A DNA stretch of 64,000 bases from Beta vulgaris subsp. vulgaris. Lineage: Eukaryota; Streptophyta; Magnoliopsida; Caryophyllales; Amaranthaceae. A program made the translations under genes and the position numbers. The first letter of the stretch is position 1. Each line of letters starts with the position of its first letter. The notes under the pieces are model-generated. The model was not told where the DNA came from. It did no database searches and was given only the letters and a program-made list of their open reading frames with translations. Shown here one piece after another: positions 11,101 to 24,039 of the stretch. Where the stretch lies: NCBI RefSeq assembly GCF_026745355.1, contig NC_079202.1, positions 36,078,561 through 36,142,560 on the forward strand. The letters run 5' to 3'.

Positions 11101-12570
11101 TATAAAAAAAATATATATAAAACAGTAGCCTCATCTTTAATTCTATTTCCTGGTTGATCATATTCTATAATTTATTTTATAGTTTATTTCATTATGTCAT
11201 CAGTTGATTTTTTTTGTAACATACATATCGACATATTAGTTTGATTATCTTTCGTATTGTACCAAGTGAACAATTCAATGACTCGTTCGTTTTCATATAT
11301 ATACTCCATTTCTATTTTTTTAGTATGTTAATTTGGAATTTTAACGCTATTCACTAATAGGGACAATTTTTTAATTTTTTGTATAATATAAGAAAAAAAT
11401 AGTCATGTAAAATCTTGCTTGATTTCTCTCAATAAGTACTTTATTAATATTCAAGCCTTATAATTTTCAGTAATAAAAGGACCAAAAAGTATATTCGCAA
11501 ATGTGAAAAGTAAAAACAAGCAAATAAAAAAATATAAAAGGAGTACCACATTAGTTATTTTAAATTGAAATGCTTTTACTTTTATATTACTTACAGGCTT
11601 AGAATCTTGACTTAAGATTTTGTACTAATATAGAAATAGATGTCAGTATATATAATGGGTCCGGATCCTCTAAAGTTTTATGAAAACTCTACAAAATAGA
11701 GTTGAATCCTGACCATATATTATAAAATAAAGGGCTCATGACTAGTGGGAAAGGAAAAGATATGGGCAGGATATTCGGGGGGGAAAAATAGGGGGGTTTT
11801 CGGGAAAGAAAATACAAGCCGCCTTTGATTTCTTAATCAACGACTGAGATTTAACGAACTCTACCATGTATAGTTTTTTTGGAACTCTAGAGGATCTCAA
11901 CACATATATAATGTCTGATATATCTCAATGTCTGTGCATAGACAGAATATCAACTTCATTTCAAAACTTTATAGAAGAAATAATTAAATATATTAATGGT
12001 GAAAAAAGTTGCAGATACAAGCATTGAAGTCGAAAAGTTGTAATTAAAAAAAAATAAGGTTATAATGATATGTCTTACTCACCTTATAAAACTCATAATA
12101 GTTATACCTGGAACATATTAATCCGGATCGAAACCAATTAATTTGAAAAGAGGACAGTGATTCATGAACAAAATTAATGACCCATCACTCGATTACTCAA
12201 GCTGAAATTATCTTATCAATCGGTCAAATGTTGGGTCTGAACCGTCCAATGGGTTTGTGGAATTTTATTTTGTAAAAAGAAGAAGTATCATTATGATTCC
12301 CTAATTCTTCGTTTGTTTCACATCGAAAAAAATAAATTATAATCTTATTATACTTCTCTAATTCCTTGTTTTTTTTACATTGAAAAAAAATTAAATTAGC
12401 TATAAATAGTCGAAATACAACCTAGCGATATTACATTCAAACGAGCAATTGAGAAAAAAGAAAAACCTAGTGACCTAAGTCGAAATAACATGGAATTCTT
12501 GGCTTAATGCCACATAACCTAGAGTCACTTGACCTTGTGACTTAATATCCTTGGACATGGGGAACTTCAC
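11101..12570. other. ASR copy 1 3' flank, duplicated downstream of copy 2
   Basis: Noncoding sequence collinear with 32372-33603 behind ASR copy 2, starting with the 3' UTR (GTAGCCTCATCTTTAATTC) and ending at the identical GGAACTTCAC / GAGAACTTCAC junction with the gypsy LTR. It differs mainly by the MITE at 11658-11903 and small indels. No gene is seen in it. Confidence 0.8.
11658..11903. mobile_element. 246-bp Mutator-type MITE with a sequence-verified empty site
   Basis: Imperfect inverted ends (GGATCCTCTAAAGTT at the left, complement GAGATCCTCTAGAGTT at the right) and a 10-bp direct repeat ATATATAATG at 11648-11657 and 11904-11913. The homologous place behind ASR copy 2 (32946-32955) carries a single ATATATAATG, so this insertion followed the duplication. 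A 9-10 bp target duplication suggests a Mutator-like origin. It has no coding potential. Confidence 0.8.
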
Positions 12571-13197
12571 TATTATGGTTAATTTTTACAGGATGACATT
12601 GACGTGATGACATGGAGACTTTGACAATAAGACGCGACGGGAAGATGCGAAGACTAAGTCAACTAAAATCAGTAACCGATTGTCCGAAAAAGGAAGGTGG
12701 CAACTCGGCGTTAATTCAGCTAACAAAGCCGTTGGAGGAAATCAATTGCATGAAGAAAGGAAGTAGATTTTGTCAATTGAGCTTTGATTAGGAGAATTTC
12801 CTATAATCAAGGAACGGTTACCATTGTAATTGCTTAGGAAATTAATAGGGCATTTAATCAGAAAAAGCCAAAGAAAAAGATACGACATATGATATACAAA
12901 AGAAAAGGCAAGAGGAAGATTATTGAACTATAGGACATTCTACACTTGTACTTAGAGAAAAACTTAAGCTGTAACGATTGTCGCTCATTTGGAACGACAG
13001 TCCCTGATAGTAGATTGGTGGAACCATCTCCACCCGTGGTTTTTACCCACCTTCATTGGTGTTTTCCGCATCACCATTTCTGTGTGTTCTTCCCTTTAAT
13101 CCCCTTTGCACTCATTCATTGCATTGTCATACTCATAAGCTGGTTAAATCGTCCCTAACTTTAATTCTGTCGTAGAAGGCAAATTTTAGCATGAACA
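12571..13197 (+). repeat. Gypsy element 1, 5' LTR
   Basis: Starts TATTATGGTTAATTTTTACA (consensus from the other copies starts TGTTATGG) and ends AGCATGAACA. It matches LTRs at 28330, 33604 and 42725 and the truncated copy at 54909 over its length. Confidence 0.9.
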
Positions 13198-13199
13198 GT

Positions 13200-13217
13200 T
13201 TGGCGCCCACCGTGGGG
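13200..13217 (+). other. Gypsy element 1 primer-binding site
   Basis: TTGGCGCCCACCGTGGGG begins two bases after the 5' LTR. This TGGCGCC-type site is characteristic of Tat-group elements; element 2 has the same site with one substitution. Confidence 0.8.
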
Positions 13218-13252
13218 CATAAACCAGATCAACTATTGTTCAAACCCATCAA

Positions 13253-14600
13253 ATGACTGGAACACCAAGTCTCGACGAAATGCAGAGGTTATATGACCAA
13301 ATGAGAGCAGAGATGCTCACAATGAAGTAAGCTAATGAGCGTCTATCCTCTGACTTCTCATCGTCGGAGGAAAAGCTTCAAAAGCTGCAACAGGAGTTAG
13401 CATCATCCAAAGCCTAAAAGGTTCAGCGTCGTGCCTGCCAATATGGACGACATCCCCCTTATGCAGAAATTATTCTGATTTAGATGGTGCTGAATCCGAA
13501 GATGACGCAGAACTCGAGGACGAAGAGCCCTCGAATGACGCAGAAAAAAATCCTGGCGAGGGAGAAGCAGATCCCATGGCGAAGCGCATGATCTTGATTG
13601 AGAGGCAGAATAGGCGTCGAATGAAGCTCATGTCCCAGCTCCCTGGAGCTCCAACGCTAAGCATCGTAGAGCATCCTGACGGTTATGCGGCATCACCGTT
13701 CGTAGAGAGGATCTCAAAGGCCGCGCTCCCCAAAAGCTCAATCTGCCTGTCCTTGTTGCCAATTATGACGGTTCCACTGATCCAGGCGAGCATGTCGCCC
13801 AATACAAGCAGCGGATGTGGCAAGCCTCAATTCCTTGGCACCTGGTGGAAGCCTGTATGTGCAAGTCTTTCGGAGCTACGCTCACCGGTCCTGCCCTCAA
13901 ATGGCTTGGGTCCCTTAAGCCAGGAAGCATCAGCAATTTTTCCACTCTAGTCAACAAGTTTTATGAGAAATTTGAAGGCAGTCGCAGCCTGGAGAAGCAG
14001 ACGAGCAACCTATATGGCGTCGTCCAAGGACCTAATAGAATCTATTCGCAATTATTATAATCGCTTTAATAAAGAGATGATTAGCATTAAAGATCTTGAT
14101 ACTATGACTTCTATTAAATGTTTCAGGAAAGGTCTAATTCTGCGATAAAAACTCTACAACCGTCTGACAAAGTATCCGTGTCAGACATTCGAGGAAGTCA
14201 AGTCGCGAGCATTGGCACATATGAGGCTGGAAGAAGACAATGCCATCCTCAACACCATATCAACGCGTCGTGCACCATAAAATCCCAACGACCGGAAGGC
14301 TTGCGTCCCCAAGAAGAATAATTGGCGAAACCATCCATACAGTCGACCAAATCAGGTAAACAATGTTACAGACGTAATCGATAATGCAGGTAGTGACGTA
14401 AGGACTTAGTCGCCAACCTTCCCAGATTTCGAGTTCTATGGATTCTCTGTCCACGTCGGGGCTTAACCAAGATCGGAGCGCCCGTTCGGTGGCCAAGAAA
14501 GAATGATCGACCAGATGCGCAAAAAGATCAAACCAAATGGTGGTAATTTCATCATGATCATGGTCACAAGACGGAGGAATGCATCGCGTTACGACGAGAG
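13253..14600 (+). pseudogene. Gypsy element 1 gag remnant
   Basis: The ATG at 13253 opens a frame resembling element 2 gag, but a TAA interrupts it near 13329 (CAA in element 2) and an A is lost in the CCCCAAAAGCTC run near 13733. The retrotransposon gag core is readable at about 13815-14060 (WHLVEACMCKSFGATLTGPALKWLGSL ... NKFYEKFEGSR, given here only as landmarks). A degenerate knuckle region follows near 14545-14585, matching the HDHGHKTEEC stretch of element 2 but with its first cysteine lost. Gag would form the virus-like particle. At least five lesions make it inactive, and most differ from those in element 2. Confidence 0.8.
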
Positions 14601-14735
14601 GTCGCGTTCATGCTCAATAAAGGACACCTTCAAGATATCCTGAGCGACAAAGGCAAGGCTTCGTTCGAAAGAAATCCTGCACAGCCAATTCCGCCTACGT
14701 CACCGAAGCACGTATAGGTAATCAATGTAATTTCT

Positions 14736-17700
14736 GGCGGGTCTGATGTGTGTGGACTAAAGTGCTCCGCAGCCAAAAGGCTAGCAAGAGAGGGTACTCC
14801 CTCGTCCGCCGTTTTTAAATCTTGCAGATCTAAAGAAGAACGCAAATTGGAGGCGATGGTGATGACCTTCGACGACGATGACGTGTGCGACGTGGAGCAC
14901 CACGATGGACTGGTCATATCCTTGACTGTCGGTAACTGCATTTTGAAGCGAGTATTGGTAGATGGGGGCAGCTCAGCCAATATCATATTCAAAAGCGTCC
15001 TCGAAGGTATGGGATTGTGTGATAAGGATATTACTAAATGATCCACTACTTTAGTTGGTTTCAGCGGAGAGGCCCAACACCCCGTCGGAGAAATTACATT
15101 ACCAACGCTAGCCAAAGGCGTCAATCTGCCAACCAAGTTCAATGTTGTGGATCGCCCATCTACATACAACATCATCCTCGGCACCCCATGGATTCACAAA
15201 ATGAAGGTCGTCCCGTCAACTTATCATCAGACGTTGAAGTCCCCAACCAAGTGGGGGGGTCCAAGAAATAAAGGGCGAGCAAAAATCCACAAGAGAATGT
15301 TATAGATCATCGCTCAAACTTCCAAAGGCAGTCATTTAGCAATTAAAGGATGGATCAGCACCCGACGCACCCAGTGAACAGGACGTGGATGAAGTGATGC
15401 TCGATCCGTCCATCCCACATCACGTCGTTCGAATCGGAGCGACGTTGTCGCAAGAAATATGACGTCAGTTAATTGATTTTTTAAAGGTTAATCAAGATTG
15501 TTTTGCCTGGTCCCATAAGGATATGACAAGAATCAGTCCTGACGTCATAATGCATAAACTCAACGTCGATCCCGATTACAAGCTAGTAAAGCAAAAAAGA
15601 AGCAAATTCGCGCCTGAGAGGAACCAAATCATCCACGACGAAGTCCAAAAGCTGATCGACACTGGAAAAATTCGCGAAGTAAAATACCCAGATTGGCTAG
15701 CCAATGTCGTGGTCATGATCAAGAACGGGAAGTGGAGAGTCTGCATAGACTTCACATACTTGAACAAAGCGTGTCGCAAAGATCTGTTCCCTCTCCCTCA
15801 TATTGATGCGATGGTTGATGCGACAGCAGGCCACGAGCTCTTGACGTTCATGGACGCATATTTCGGATACAATCAAATATTGATGCATCCGGACGATCCG
15901 AAAAGACAACGTTCGTCACCGAGAAAGATATATATTGTTTTGGTTTGAAAAACGCAGGTGCCACGTATTAACGACTGGTCAACCAGATGTTTAAAGATCA
16001 ACTGGGCGACACTATGGAAGTGTATATAGATGATATGCTCGTCAAATCCAAACAAGCAAATGATCACGTCCAACACTTGTTAGAAGCTTTCGACGTCCTA
16101 CGAAGGTATGGCATGAAATTAAATTATACTAAGTGTACATTTGGAGTGTCTACAGGAAAGTTCCTAGGATACGTTTTAACACAACGAAGAATCGAAGCTA
16201 TCCCGGATCAAATAAGGGCCCTCATCAATATCCAATCTCCAAGGAACGTCAAAGAAGTGCAGAAATTAACCAGTCGCGTGGTCGCGCTGAATCGCTTCAT
16301 ATCCCGGTCGTCTGAAAGATATCACTTATTCTACAACGTCCTGAGGAAGAATAAAGGCTTCAACTGGTCGCAGCAGCATGAAGACGCGCTACAAGAACTC
16401 AAAAAATACCTAGCGTCACCACCATTGCTGTGAAAGCCTAATGATGGAGAGACGCTGCAGCTTTATCTTGCCGTGAGCGGAGTATCCGTCAGTGTTGTCC
16501 ATACGCGAGAAGCAGAAAGTCAGCAGCTCCCAATCTATTATGTCAGTAAGTCTGTGCAAGACGCAGAGACCAGGTATTCCTCATTGGAAAAACTCATCCT
16601 AGCTATAGTAGTTGTTGTTAAAAAACTGAGACACTATTTTGAGACACATATTGTTCTTATTATGACTAACTACCCTGTCAAATTTGTCTTGCAACGTCCT
16701 GAGTTGACAAGACGCATGAGTAACTGGGCGATAGCGCTCAGTGGATACGATATTCAGTTTCGTCCCAAAACAACCATTAAGTCACAGGCATTGGCAGATT
16801 TTGTGGCGGACTTTAGCCCAGAACTAGAGAAGCTCGCAAATGACGAAGTCCCACAAATTAACCATGTAGACTGTGAACCTTGGATATTATTTGTTGACGG
16901 ATCCTCCAATTTTCGTGGTGCAGGTCTAGATGTTATGCTAAAGTCGCCCAAGGGGGCAAGGTAATACAAGCCATTTGCTGCGAATTTAGAGCAACGAACA
17001 ATGAGGCCGAGTACAAAGCACTCATAGCAGGAATGACGTTAGCAGAGTACATGGGAGCAAAGGCGTTAAAAGTCTTCAGCGACTCATTGCTAATAGTTAG
17101 CCAAATCAAAGGATAATTCGCGGCGAAAGATTCTAAAATGGCTATGTACTTAGAGATAGCTCAGCGAAAGAGCAAAATATTTAACCCATTTGACATTTTG
17201 CAGATACCAAGGGACCAGAATACGCAGGCAGACGCACTGGCCAACCTTGGATCCTCCTTGAGGGACATTTCGTTCACGTCCGTCCCCATAGTCCATCTAG
17301 CAAATCCTGCAGTCGCTAGGAATGGAGGAGAAACCGTCGCGACAACGACTGAGCGTCTTCAAGACGACGGCAACAACGATCCCAATGTTCATACGATGTC
17401 GCAAATGACGAAGGAAAACCCACAACAACGAATGACCTCGATAATGAGGAGGTAACTATCTGTGGGACAAAACCATTTTATGACTATCTTACTAATGACA
17501 TACTTCCAGCAGATAAGGCAGAAGCGCGCAGAATTCGATTTAAAGCGTCGCGATACGTGCTCATTCAAGGAGTATTGTTCAAAAAGTCTGTCGCGGGCCC
17601 CTGCGCTGTTTGGAAAACGATCAGTGGAAGAAAGTCTTAGAGGACCTACATGAAGGGACATGTGGAAACCACTCAGGAGGACGTAGCTTATCCAACAGAG

Positions 17701-18680
17701 CGTTGCGTATGGGTTACTATTGGCCTACAATGAAAAAAGACGCAGTAAGGTATGTCACCAAGTGCGGTAGCTGTCAACGACACGCAGGTATGACGCATAA
17801 ACCCTGTGAGATTTTACATCCTTCTTTAACACCTTGGCCTTTCAATGGGGCATGGATATATTTGGCAAATTACCTACAGCCTCAGGTCAAAAGGTCTTTA
17901 TGTTGGCACTAACTGTTTACTTTTCTAAATGGATAGAAGTAGATTCTTTTCAACAGGTACGCGACAAGCAAGTGATTTCTTTTATATATACTAACATAAT
18001 TTGGAGGTTTGGTGTCCCGTCCGAAATAATATGCGACAATGGGTCGCAATTTATTAGCAATGAAACGAAGCATTTTTGTGATGAATGGAACATAACGTTG
18101 TTAACGTTAACGCCAAGGTATCTGCAAGCTAATGGACAGGCTGAGTCTAGCAACAAGACGGTCATTGATACCCTGAAGAAACGACTTACAGCCAAGAAGG
18201 GAAATAGGCAGAGGCACTTCCTTCCATCTTATGGGCTAATCGCACGACACCGCGCACTGCGACAAGACAAACGCCGTTTTTGTTAGTGTATGGGTGTGAA
18301 GCTGTTCTGCCATCTGAAGTGAACGTCCCGACCGCTAGATTTGGTTTAATGACGGAGCAGCAGAACTGCAACGAGCTTGTCAACGATCTGGATACCATTG
18401 AGGAGTTTCGCGACATAGCGTTAGTGCGTATGGCGGCTCTGCAGCTAATAGTCGCAAGAAGTTTCAACAAAAACGTTCAAGCAAAATCCTTCGTTGAAGG
18501 CAATTGGGTCCTAAGGAAAGTGTTTCAAAACACACAAGAGGTTAAAGCCGGCAAGCTAGGACCTAAATGGGAAGACCATACCAAATTAGTAAAGTAGTAG
18601 GCAATGGAGTCTACCAATTGGTCCGACGTGACGGAAGCTTCGTGCCACGTAGTTGGAACACTATGCATCTTCAGCAGTAT
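14736..18680 (+). pseudogene. Gypsy element 1 pol remnant (PR-RT-RH-aRH-IN)
   Basis: Domains in order. Aspartic protease has the Tat-style active site LVDGGSS (near 14960). Reverse transcriptase pieces are 15523-15948 (KWRVCIDF, DLFPLPHID) and 15987-16433 (YIDDMLVKSK near 16021). The first RNase H lies at about 16440-16830. A second, archaeal-type RNase H spans 16870-17260 (FVDGSSNF, NNEAEYKALIAGM, SDSLLIVSQI), a hallmark of Tat elements. Integrase runs from about 17610, with the HHCC finger (CGSCQRH), catalytic Asp in GMDIFG, Asp in CDNGSQF and Glu in GQAESSN, then a C-terminal region to about 18680. Stops and frameshifts separate nearly every domain. The product would have matured gag-pol, copied RNA and inserted the cDNA. 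Confidence 0.87.
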
Positions 18681-18689
18681 GTAAGAAAT

Positions 18690-19297
18690 AAATGACACTA
18701 CTATCATGTCAACGTCGCTAGTTGTTAGCGACCTTAGTGTTATCTCATTGTGTTTTGTTGTCTTTCAGGAAATTCATTCCCATCTGTTTCAATAACGTCG
18801 CAACGGTATTACGACGCGACAAGTAGACGTTATTTTATTACGCAGTAAAATAAAAGTGACGTTGTCACTACCTACAGCCTTTCAGTTTTTCCTTGCTTCA
18901 ACAAATGTATCACGACGGATGTCTTGCCATTAAGTGCCACGATTGTCTTCAATGTTCCACCTATTTTCCTAGCAGTCACATGTAAGTGTCTATATGTTTT
19001 TCATGTATATTCTAAGTTTCTAAGTCCAAACGTTTCGTCTGAACGACCAATGAAGGCTGACTAAGCGCCTGGCCATGTCCTTATAGCGTCAGAATAACGA
19101 CAGAAATGCACGCATGTCACACGAACGAAAAACATAAGATTAATTAAAAAAACACACAGTTGTCAAAAGTTATGGTCACCCCCATGGGTGACCTAAAAGT
19201 ACAAAAGAAAGAGTCACTCCCTTGAGTGACCTAAAACAAAGTTTGGTAAAATTCTAAAAGATAAACGCAAAGAGGTATAAGGTAAAGCAACTAAAGA
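18690..19297. other. Spacer with four hairpins between convergent pol and antisense gene (element 1)
   Basis: Short perfect or near-perfect inverted repeats lie at 18714-18732 (GTCGCTA-GTTGT-TAGCGAC), 18856-18868 (GTGAC-GTT-GTCAC), 19174-19193 (GGTCACCC-CCAT-GGGTGACC) and 19213-19230 (GTCACTC-CCTT-GAGTGAC). An AAATAAA lies just after pol, near 18685. All are kept in element 2. Nothing codes here. Confidence 0.6.
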
Positions 19298-20541
19298 CTA
19301 GGCGTCTAAGTTCTTGTCAGTCTCCTTTTCTAGTGACGCAGCAGGCGGCAGTATGACGATTGGGCTTCCTTATCAGTCTCTGGGTCGGGCGGCACGTCCG
19401 ACGCAATGAAGCCAGCGCAGGACGGAGCGTTCTCATCCATCTTTGGCGGAGAATCTGCCGTCGCAGCCAAGTCATCCTTATTCATCAAATCCTTCATTGC
19501 TCCCATATATTGGAGGTAGAGGTCTATGTCTTTTTGTGGTGTGCACGATGACGTCTTCTTCATTAGGAACTGGTACATGAGCTTAGCCCTGACCCTAGTG
19601 GTCACCTCAGCCTCGAGCAAGTCCAGCTCACTCTTTTGTGCGTCAATGCTCGCTTGGAGATCCTTGATCTCTCAATGCGACGATTCTTCTAACTTAGTGG
19701 CTTTCTCCCTTATTTGTTCCAACTCATCTCCATTCTTCTTCAGAGTTTCCTCCATGTTTTTTATGGTCAACTTGTAAGCAATCGTTGTTAAACATCTCCC
19801 TTTGTCCACCCTCAGATTCATGGTCTGATGACCCTTCAGTAGTGTCGACATCTCCCTCTTAGCCATAAAGAGATGCTGTGATGACTGTGCAAAGAGAAAA
19901 GATACGTGTCAGTGCGTAATAATAAATTGTTGTTAAACATCGTAACGACCATAGTTAAATCAAACGACCATACCTGGAAAAGAAGCTCCAAGCCATCCGA
20001 CATCAAGCGAGGGAGGGTGTGCTCCCTTATCCTCTCCTCAGCGTCAGGAAAGAGGAATTTGTCAGCCTCCGGCCATATTGACCTTTCCAACGACATAAAG
20101 TCGTTGGGGACGGTCACAGTGTATGATGGCCCACCCTTGTCAATAGGGGCCAGGAACTCAGTTTTGCGCGTTTTTGGCGCAATCTCTTGTTCGTCGTTCA
20201 GATGGACGACGACTGTGGTGTCTTTTTTCGTTGACGTCGTCAACGCAGACACAATGTCGGTAGAAGATTCCCTTTTGCTAACGCCTGGCTGTCCATACTT
20301 CCTCTAGGACGTGATTTTGATGAACCTGTCAACGAGTGTTAGTCGGTAGGATATTATGATGTCGCTAGAATCTAAAACAGAGGGGAAAAGGCAAACTTAC
20401 CAGATGCCACAGATGAGCAGCTGTATTGGTTGGCAAATAGGATTCGTCTGAATTGTCTGTCTTCCTCTAACGTCTCCAGAAATTTGTCACAAAGACGCTG
20501 GGATTCGTCGTGATGCGTTAGTAATTTTGGGTTCAGGCCTG

Positions 20542-21985
20542 TGACAGGCTAAAGTCGTATCACCTAATCAAAAATAACCTAAGGTCCACTAACTAGTAGT
20601 CAGGGAAGTCAGGATCGAATCCACAGGGAGAAGTTATACCATCGTATCTGAACTCTAATATTATACTAACGAAATCAGATGAATGGTTGTGTTACTAAGC
20701 TAAACAGATAGCAGAATTAAATATGAAGGTGTAAATATATTAATAAAGTACTAGAATCATGGATCACTATGCATACAATTCGGGAAATCAGAGATAAATA
20801 ATAACCACCTAGTAAGTCAACTGTCTAGGGCACATGTAATTTCTCTCGAACATTACCTCCCTCAAAGATCACCCAGCCGCTCTCGCATAGTCAAGGGTCA
20901 CTTTGCCTAATAATTGAAAGCCTATACGGTATCTCTCTTCTCGAAGTAGATTCAGTATTGCAACAGCAGAAATATAAATCAGGCCTCACTTATAATCCTA
21001 GCATGAAGAATCAATCAAAGGAAACAGTTGAAATACAAGATAATCAAACTAATCTATCAATCCCTCATTGCATACATAGATCTCCACAATTCTAGATATA
21101 GAACTACTCACTCAGAATCATGAAAACAATAACAAGAATCATATAAAAACTCATACTTTGAAACATGGCAAATAACTAATAAAATAATATAATTAACAAT
21201 AGAAGAAATAACAAAGAAATAATGAAGAAAGATTACCGAATTATATTGAACTATGAATAAGCAAAAGGTTTGATCTTGAATTGAAATCACAAAGCACTAA
21301 ATTAAGGTTCTTGAAACACTCTCTAGAGAAAAATAATAATAAAAACTAGATAGGAGCTAATAATTCTGATTTTTCTATTTATACAAGCCCTAAAACAATA
21401 GCCAAAAGTCTTCAATGGAGGGCCCGCATTCATTCAAAACCCGCGTCTCGTCAGTCGCCCGATCGGGCCGGATATGCCCGATGGAATCGGGCTCCAAAGC
21501 GGATGAGAAAGGCCAAAATCGCCAGACGCCCGATGAGATCGGGCGGTCTGATAATATAGTGCCACGCAGCAGCTGGAGGGGCGCCCGATGTCGGGACAAC
21601 TCGCCCGATCGGGCGAAACACCGAAATACAGGGCGTTGAACGCCCGATCGGGCCCGCAGCAGAGCCATAAAAGTTGTCTCTTCACCCGATCGGGCTGAGC
21701 CGCCCGATCCTGTCGGGCCGGTCAGCATAATCTTCGTTTCTTGTTCGTCCTTTGCTCAATGTCCCGGAAATCATCCTCGGGATATAGAAACTCGGCATCT
21801 AACCTCTTTAATCCACTGTGCAATCATGTAAAGTAGGTAATAGCTTCCAAAACCTACAATTCAATACAAAATAGCAAACCACAACTAGATGGAGAGAGTT
21901 AGTACCAAATGGCTCCTAAGAGCACCATAACCACAACTTTTAGCACATAATTAGGGAGAAAACTCTATATAAAACCATAATATCA
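20542..21985 (-). repeat. Athila-like element, 3' LTR (left copy)
   Basis: 1444 bp, TGACAGGC...ATAATATCA. It matches the right copy closely but lacks one repeat of the GC-rich palindrome block and an AT-rich duplication that the right copy has. It contains the palindrome array at 21455-21722. Confidence 0.9.
21455..21722. repeat. GCCCGATCGGGC palindrome array in Athila-like LTR (left)
   Basis: About eight variants of the self-complementary GCCCGATCGGGC occur in under 270 bases, some with a 2-5 base centre (CCCGATGAGATCGGG, CCCGATCCTGTCGGG). The GC content is far above the surroundings. The equivalent block in the other LTR is 26650-26942 with one extra unit. Confidence 0.85.
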
Positions 21986-22002
21986 AACTCCCCCAAGCTA
22001 AA

Positions 22003-24039
22003 CCTTTGCTTGTCCCTAAGCAAAGCACAACATGAATATGAATAGAATTTGCTTCACCCCTAAAAGTATGAAACTCAAACATTTTGACCTCAATAACCTT
22101 CAAGCAAGCAAAGTTCAAGTTCAGTTGAATCTGATCACTTTTGACTACCAATCACTTAAGCAAATTATTCGAAATAGCAGCCATACATAACTTGCATATC
22201 TAGAAAAGGGGCTCACCAGGGTGTCACTCCTCTCAATTTTTGTGGCGAGCATAAAGTGTGCCCGAACGCTCACCAACCCAACCATAATATCCCTTCCCTC
22301 TCACACTCTCAATGATATGGAAATGGTAGTAATTATATAGAATTCTAGTTCTGTTAGGATTCTATGTAAATTAGGAATTTAATTTCAGTTTAATTTTAAT
22401 TAAGTGTTTAAGTTGATAAAGGAATCCTATTATATTTAGGAGTCTAAATCCTTATCAGAGTCTAACTAGGAGTCTTATTTTGTTAATTATCTTAGAATAG
22501 GCGTGTGATATAGATAAGTATAGGATAATTATTTATCTTGATCCTTAAGATAAAGATAAATAAGTTTATTTGTTTTACTAGTTCAAGTAGGTTTAGGAAA
22601 ATCTTGTACTATATAAGGGATTTTCGGCCATAATGAATAGGAGAGAGTGTTTTTGAGTTAATTATTGTTTCAGGAGAGAATCCACCTTGTTTCAGGAGTG
22701 AATCCAAAAACCCTAGTTGAACTGTGAGCCGAAATACGACTGAGTTCTTCATATCCAGTTACTTATTAAATAAAAATACATAAAAATACAAACTTTCATA
22801 ATCAAAAGCCACTAAACTACATCAAAGAGCCCTAACCTATTAAGAATCACATCACTCATGTGTTTAGAAAAGGTAAAATATCGCTCATCCTACTCAAGTC
22901 GACTCGAATAACAAACTTAAACTTCAACTTTGGCACATTGACTCTGTATCATTCCAATAAACATTCAAACAAGTGCTCAAAAGGTCTTTCTGAGGGTTGT
23001 AATGGGGCTCGGGTAAAGGTATGGGAATTATTTGGGGAATGTGGTGGAAAAGCCCAGAAAAGGGGAGCAATCAACACTAGTAGAATAGGTGTGGTAAAAC
23101 AACTTCCATGGTCTCAATCACATACCCAAAATAATGACCAACTTTAGATTTTTCGAACCAACCAAATTGTCTCCTTGATAGTTTTCAGCAAAATGTATTG
23201 TTCTGATTTTTTACTTTTTTCTTTCATGACTCGTGACTTCTTGATTCTTTTCATGTGTTATTTTCTATTTTTTTTTCTTTGTTTTCTTTTCTCTTTTCAC
23301 TTCACCTCATGTCAACTAAACATTTTTTAATCAACACCGAAAATCAACCACAAACATAGTTCTAACCTAACAAATGCTCCCCCAAGCTAGGCTTGGGACA
23401 ATAAACATTGAAAAGGCTCAAGGCATGTAATGTGGCTTGATATAGATCCAAAAACTCATTAGGCTCAGCGGGGCTAGGAGGGAAATGATTCTTTTGTAGA
23501 AAATTCTGAGGCCAAAAATCAAACAATTGAACGCCTCTATCACAGCACAATGTTCAAAGTCATCAGAAATCAACGAGTACAATGCCAAAGTCAAGATAAG
23601 AATGATATGAGGAACTAACACACAAGGATAATTCGGACATAAATATGCATCCGAAGGCTCGAATGAATCCTTACAATGTAACCAGTTCAAGCATGCAGTT
23701 AAAGTAGGTGTTTTATCATCAAAATCTACTCAAGACCAAGGCAATCAAAGATCACATCACAACATCCCAATCACGAATGCCCGACATCCAGTATAATGAG
23801 TTAAATCATTTTTCAAGGCAAAGTTTGGGGCACAGGGAAGCAATTAGACTATTCATGTTCAACTCGTATTTTTGGTATTTTTTAGCAATATTTCATTTTT
23901 TTTGTTTTGTTTTTTGTTTTTATGAAAAGAAAAAGTTAACTAATTAACTAACTTAACTAGCCTAAGATCACATACACTAACCTACCTAAAACTTAATAAT
24001 AGTGAGAGTGATACTTACAGAAATCCTCCCCCAAGCTGA
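22003..24039 (-). other. Athila-like element, noncoding 3' internal region
   Basis: About 2 kb between the purine tract and ORF1 with no credible coding frame. The complement of CTCCCCCAAGCT, identical to the core of the priming purine tract, recurs at 23377-23389 and 24025-24037, giving three such tracts in the element. A candidate LTR-like block lies inside it (22335-22750). Confidence 0.6.
22335..22750 (+). other. Candidate small LTR-like insertion in the Athila-like element
   Basis: An AT-rich block starting near TGTTAGGATTCTATG, with a TATA-like ACTATATAAGGGA (near 22610) and a repeated TTTCAGGAGNGAATCC (near 22670 and 22695), resembles a solo LTR or TRIM. I found no clear target duplication and the boundaries are uncertain. 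Confidence 0.3.

Noticed and set aside
21455..21722. CRISPR-like or operator array from the regularly repeated GCCCGATCGGGC
   Set aside because: Spacing is irregular, there are no unique spacers of constant length and it lies inside a plant LTR. Open frames read through it are compositional.
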